A DNA stretch of 64,000 bases from positions 1,984,001 through 2,048,000 of the forward strand of contig NZ_CP038159.1 in the NCBI RefSeq assembly GCF_004526235.1. The letters are read 5' to 3'. This DNA comes from Sphingobacterium sp. CZ-2 (GTDB lineage Bacteria; Bacteroidota; Bacteroidia; Sphingobacteriales; Sphingobacteriaceae). Of this stretch, positions 63,704-64,000 are shown piece after piece. The notes below the pieces were generated by a model. That model did not search any database. It was not told the DNA's origin and saw only the letters and a program-made list of their open reading frames with translations. The translations under genes and the position numbers were made by a program. Position 1 is the first letter of the stretch. Each line of letters starts with the position of its first letter.

Positions 63704-63760
63704 ATACCTTAGTACTATAATCGATTATAGGCAATATTGTCTTTTTTAATAAACACAAGT

Positions 63761-64000
63761 ATGGACGAATTAAAAGAACTTACTAAAGCCGAGGAGCAGA
63801 TCATGCACGTGCTATGGGAATTTGAAGGTGGATTTGTAAAAGATGTCATCGACCAATTACCCGCTCCAAAGCCAGCATATAATACGGTATCAACCATCAT
63901 CAGGATCCTCGAGACCAAGGGTTTTGTGGGCCATGAATCCTTTGGGAAAAGCCATCGGTATTTCCCATTGATTCAAAAAGAAGAGTATAAGAAGTTAATT
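63761..64000 (+). CDS. BlaI/MecI/CopY-family repressor (partial, cut by window end)
   Basis: The first 80 codons of a winged-helix repressor: MDELKELTKAEEQIMHVLWE, then VKDVIDQLPAPKPAYNTVST, and IIRILETKGFVGHESFGKSH. This is the DNA-binding half; the dimerisation part lies outside the window. Such repressors are usually followed by a BlaR1/M56-type membrane protease that cleaves them on signal. Paired dyads upstream suggest self-repression. Confidence 0.92.
   Translation, partial: MDELKELTKAEEQIMHVLWEFEGGFVKDVIDQLPAPKPAYNTVSTIIRILETKGFVGHESFGKSHRYFPLIQKEEYKKLI

Noticed and set aside
1..64000. tRNA, rRNA and phage or plasmid genes
   Set aside because: The intergenic gaps were read for cloverleaf-like and rRNA-like sequence and for integrase or replication genes; none was seen, though short RNAs could be missed by eye.

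Overview
This window comes from a Bacteroidota chromosome and most resembles Sphingobacteriaceae (Sphingobacterium-like). The evidence is a SusC/SusD pair with an ECF sigma factor and FecR anti-sigma, GldC, a GLPGLI-family protein, an S46 dipeptidyl-peptidase, a bacillithiol glycosyltransferase (BshA), a Hc1-like histone, and several promoters with the phylum's TAnnTTTG -7 box. Most genes are housekeeping or envelope genes. No tRNA, rRNA or CRISPR array was seen.

Layout. 1-3.4 kb: upp, uvrB and a small secreted protein. 3.4-5.3 kb: complete IS1182-family element (copy 1). 5.3-11.8 kb: sigma / anti-sigma / SusC / SusD operon on the minus strand. 11.9-18.6 kb: two small envelope proteins, metE behind a SAM-I (S-box) riboswitch, and a metal-related TonB receptor with fused HMA and His-rich segments plus a Cys-rich partner. 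18.7 kb: an unlisted 37-residue membrane peptide. 19.1-22.8 kb: trpD-F-B-A behind a leader peptide with three consecutive Trp codons and an attenuator. 22.8-34.9 kb: lipid acyltransferase, M20 and S46 peptidases, outer-membrane barrel plus GLPGLI protein, DEAD-box helicase, gldC, EVE protein. 35-39 kb: LytTR response regulator and propeller histidine kinase. 39-48 kb: thioesterase, SDR, M28 peptidase, lspA, DksA-like, ileS, iscA-like, glyA. 48.4-53.8 kb: ECF sigma factor, IS1182 copy 2, YugP-type protease, and an IS110-family element nested in a deleted IS1182 remnant (copy 3). 53.9-64 kb: AraC regulator, ffh, nuoAB, purKE, TAT-exported isomerase-like protein, frr-pyrH, bshA, arfB, and a BlaI-type repressor cut by the window edge. 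Extragenic palindromic repeats occur near 46.7, 59.1 and 63.5 kb.

The most notable system is the IS110-family element at about 51755-53156. Its 5' non-coding end can be folded by eye into a bridge RNA with a target-binding and a donor-binding loop. The two target guides read GGGCTGTCT and TTTTTAG. They match, with the polarity known for IS621, the two halves of the IS1182 terminal repeat (GGGGCTGTCT / CTAAAAAGG) that flank the inserted element, with a CT core at both junctions. The element therefore looks guided to the left end of a co-resident IS family, and two further intact left ends with nearly the same site lie at 3448 and 49067.
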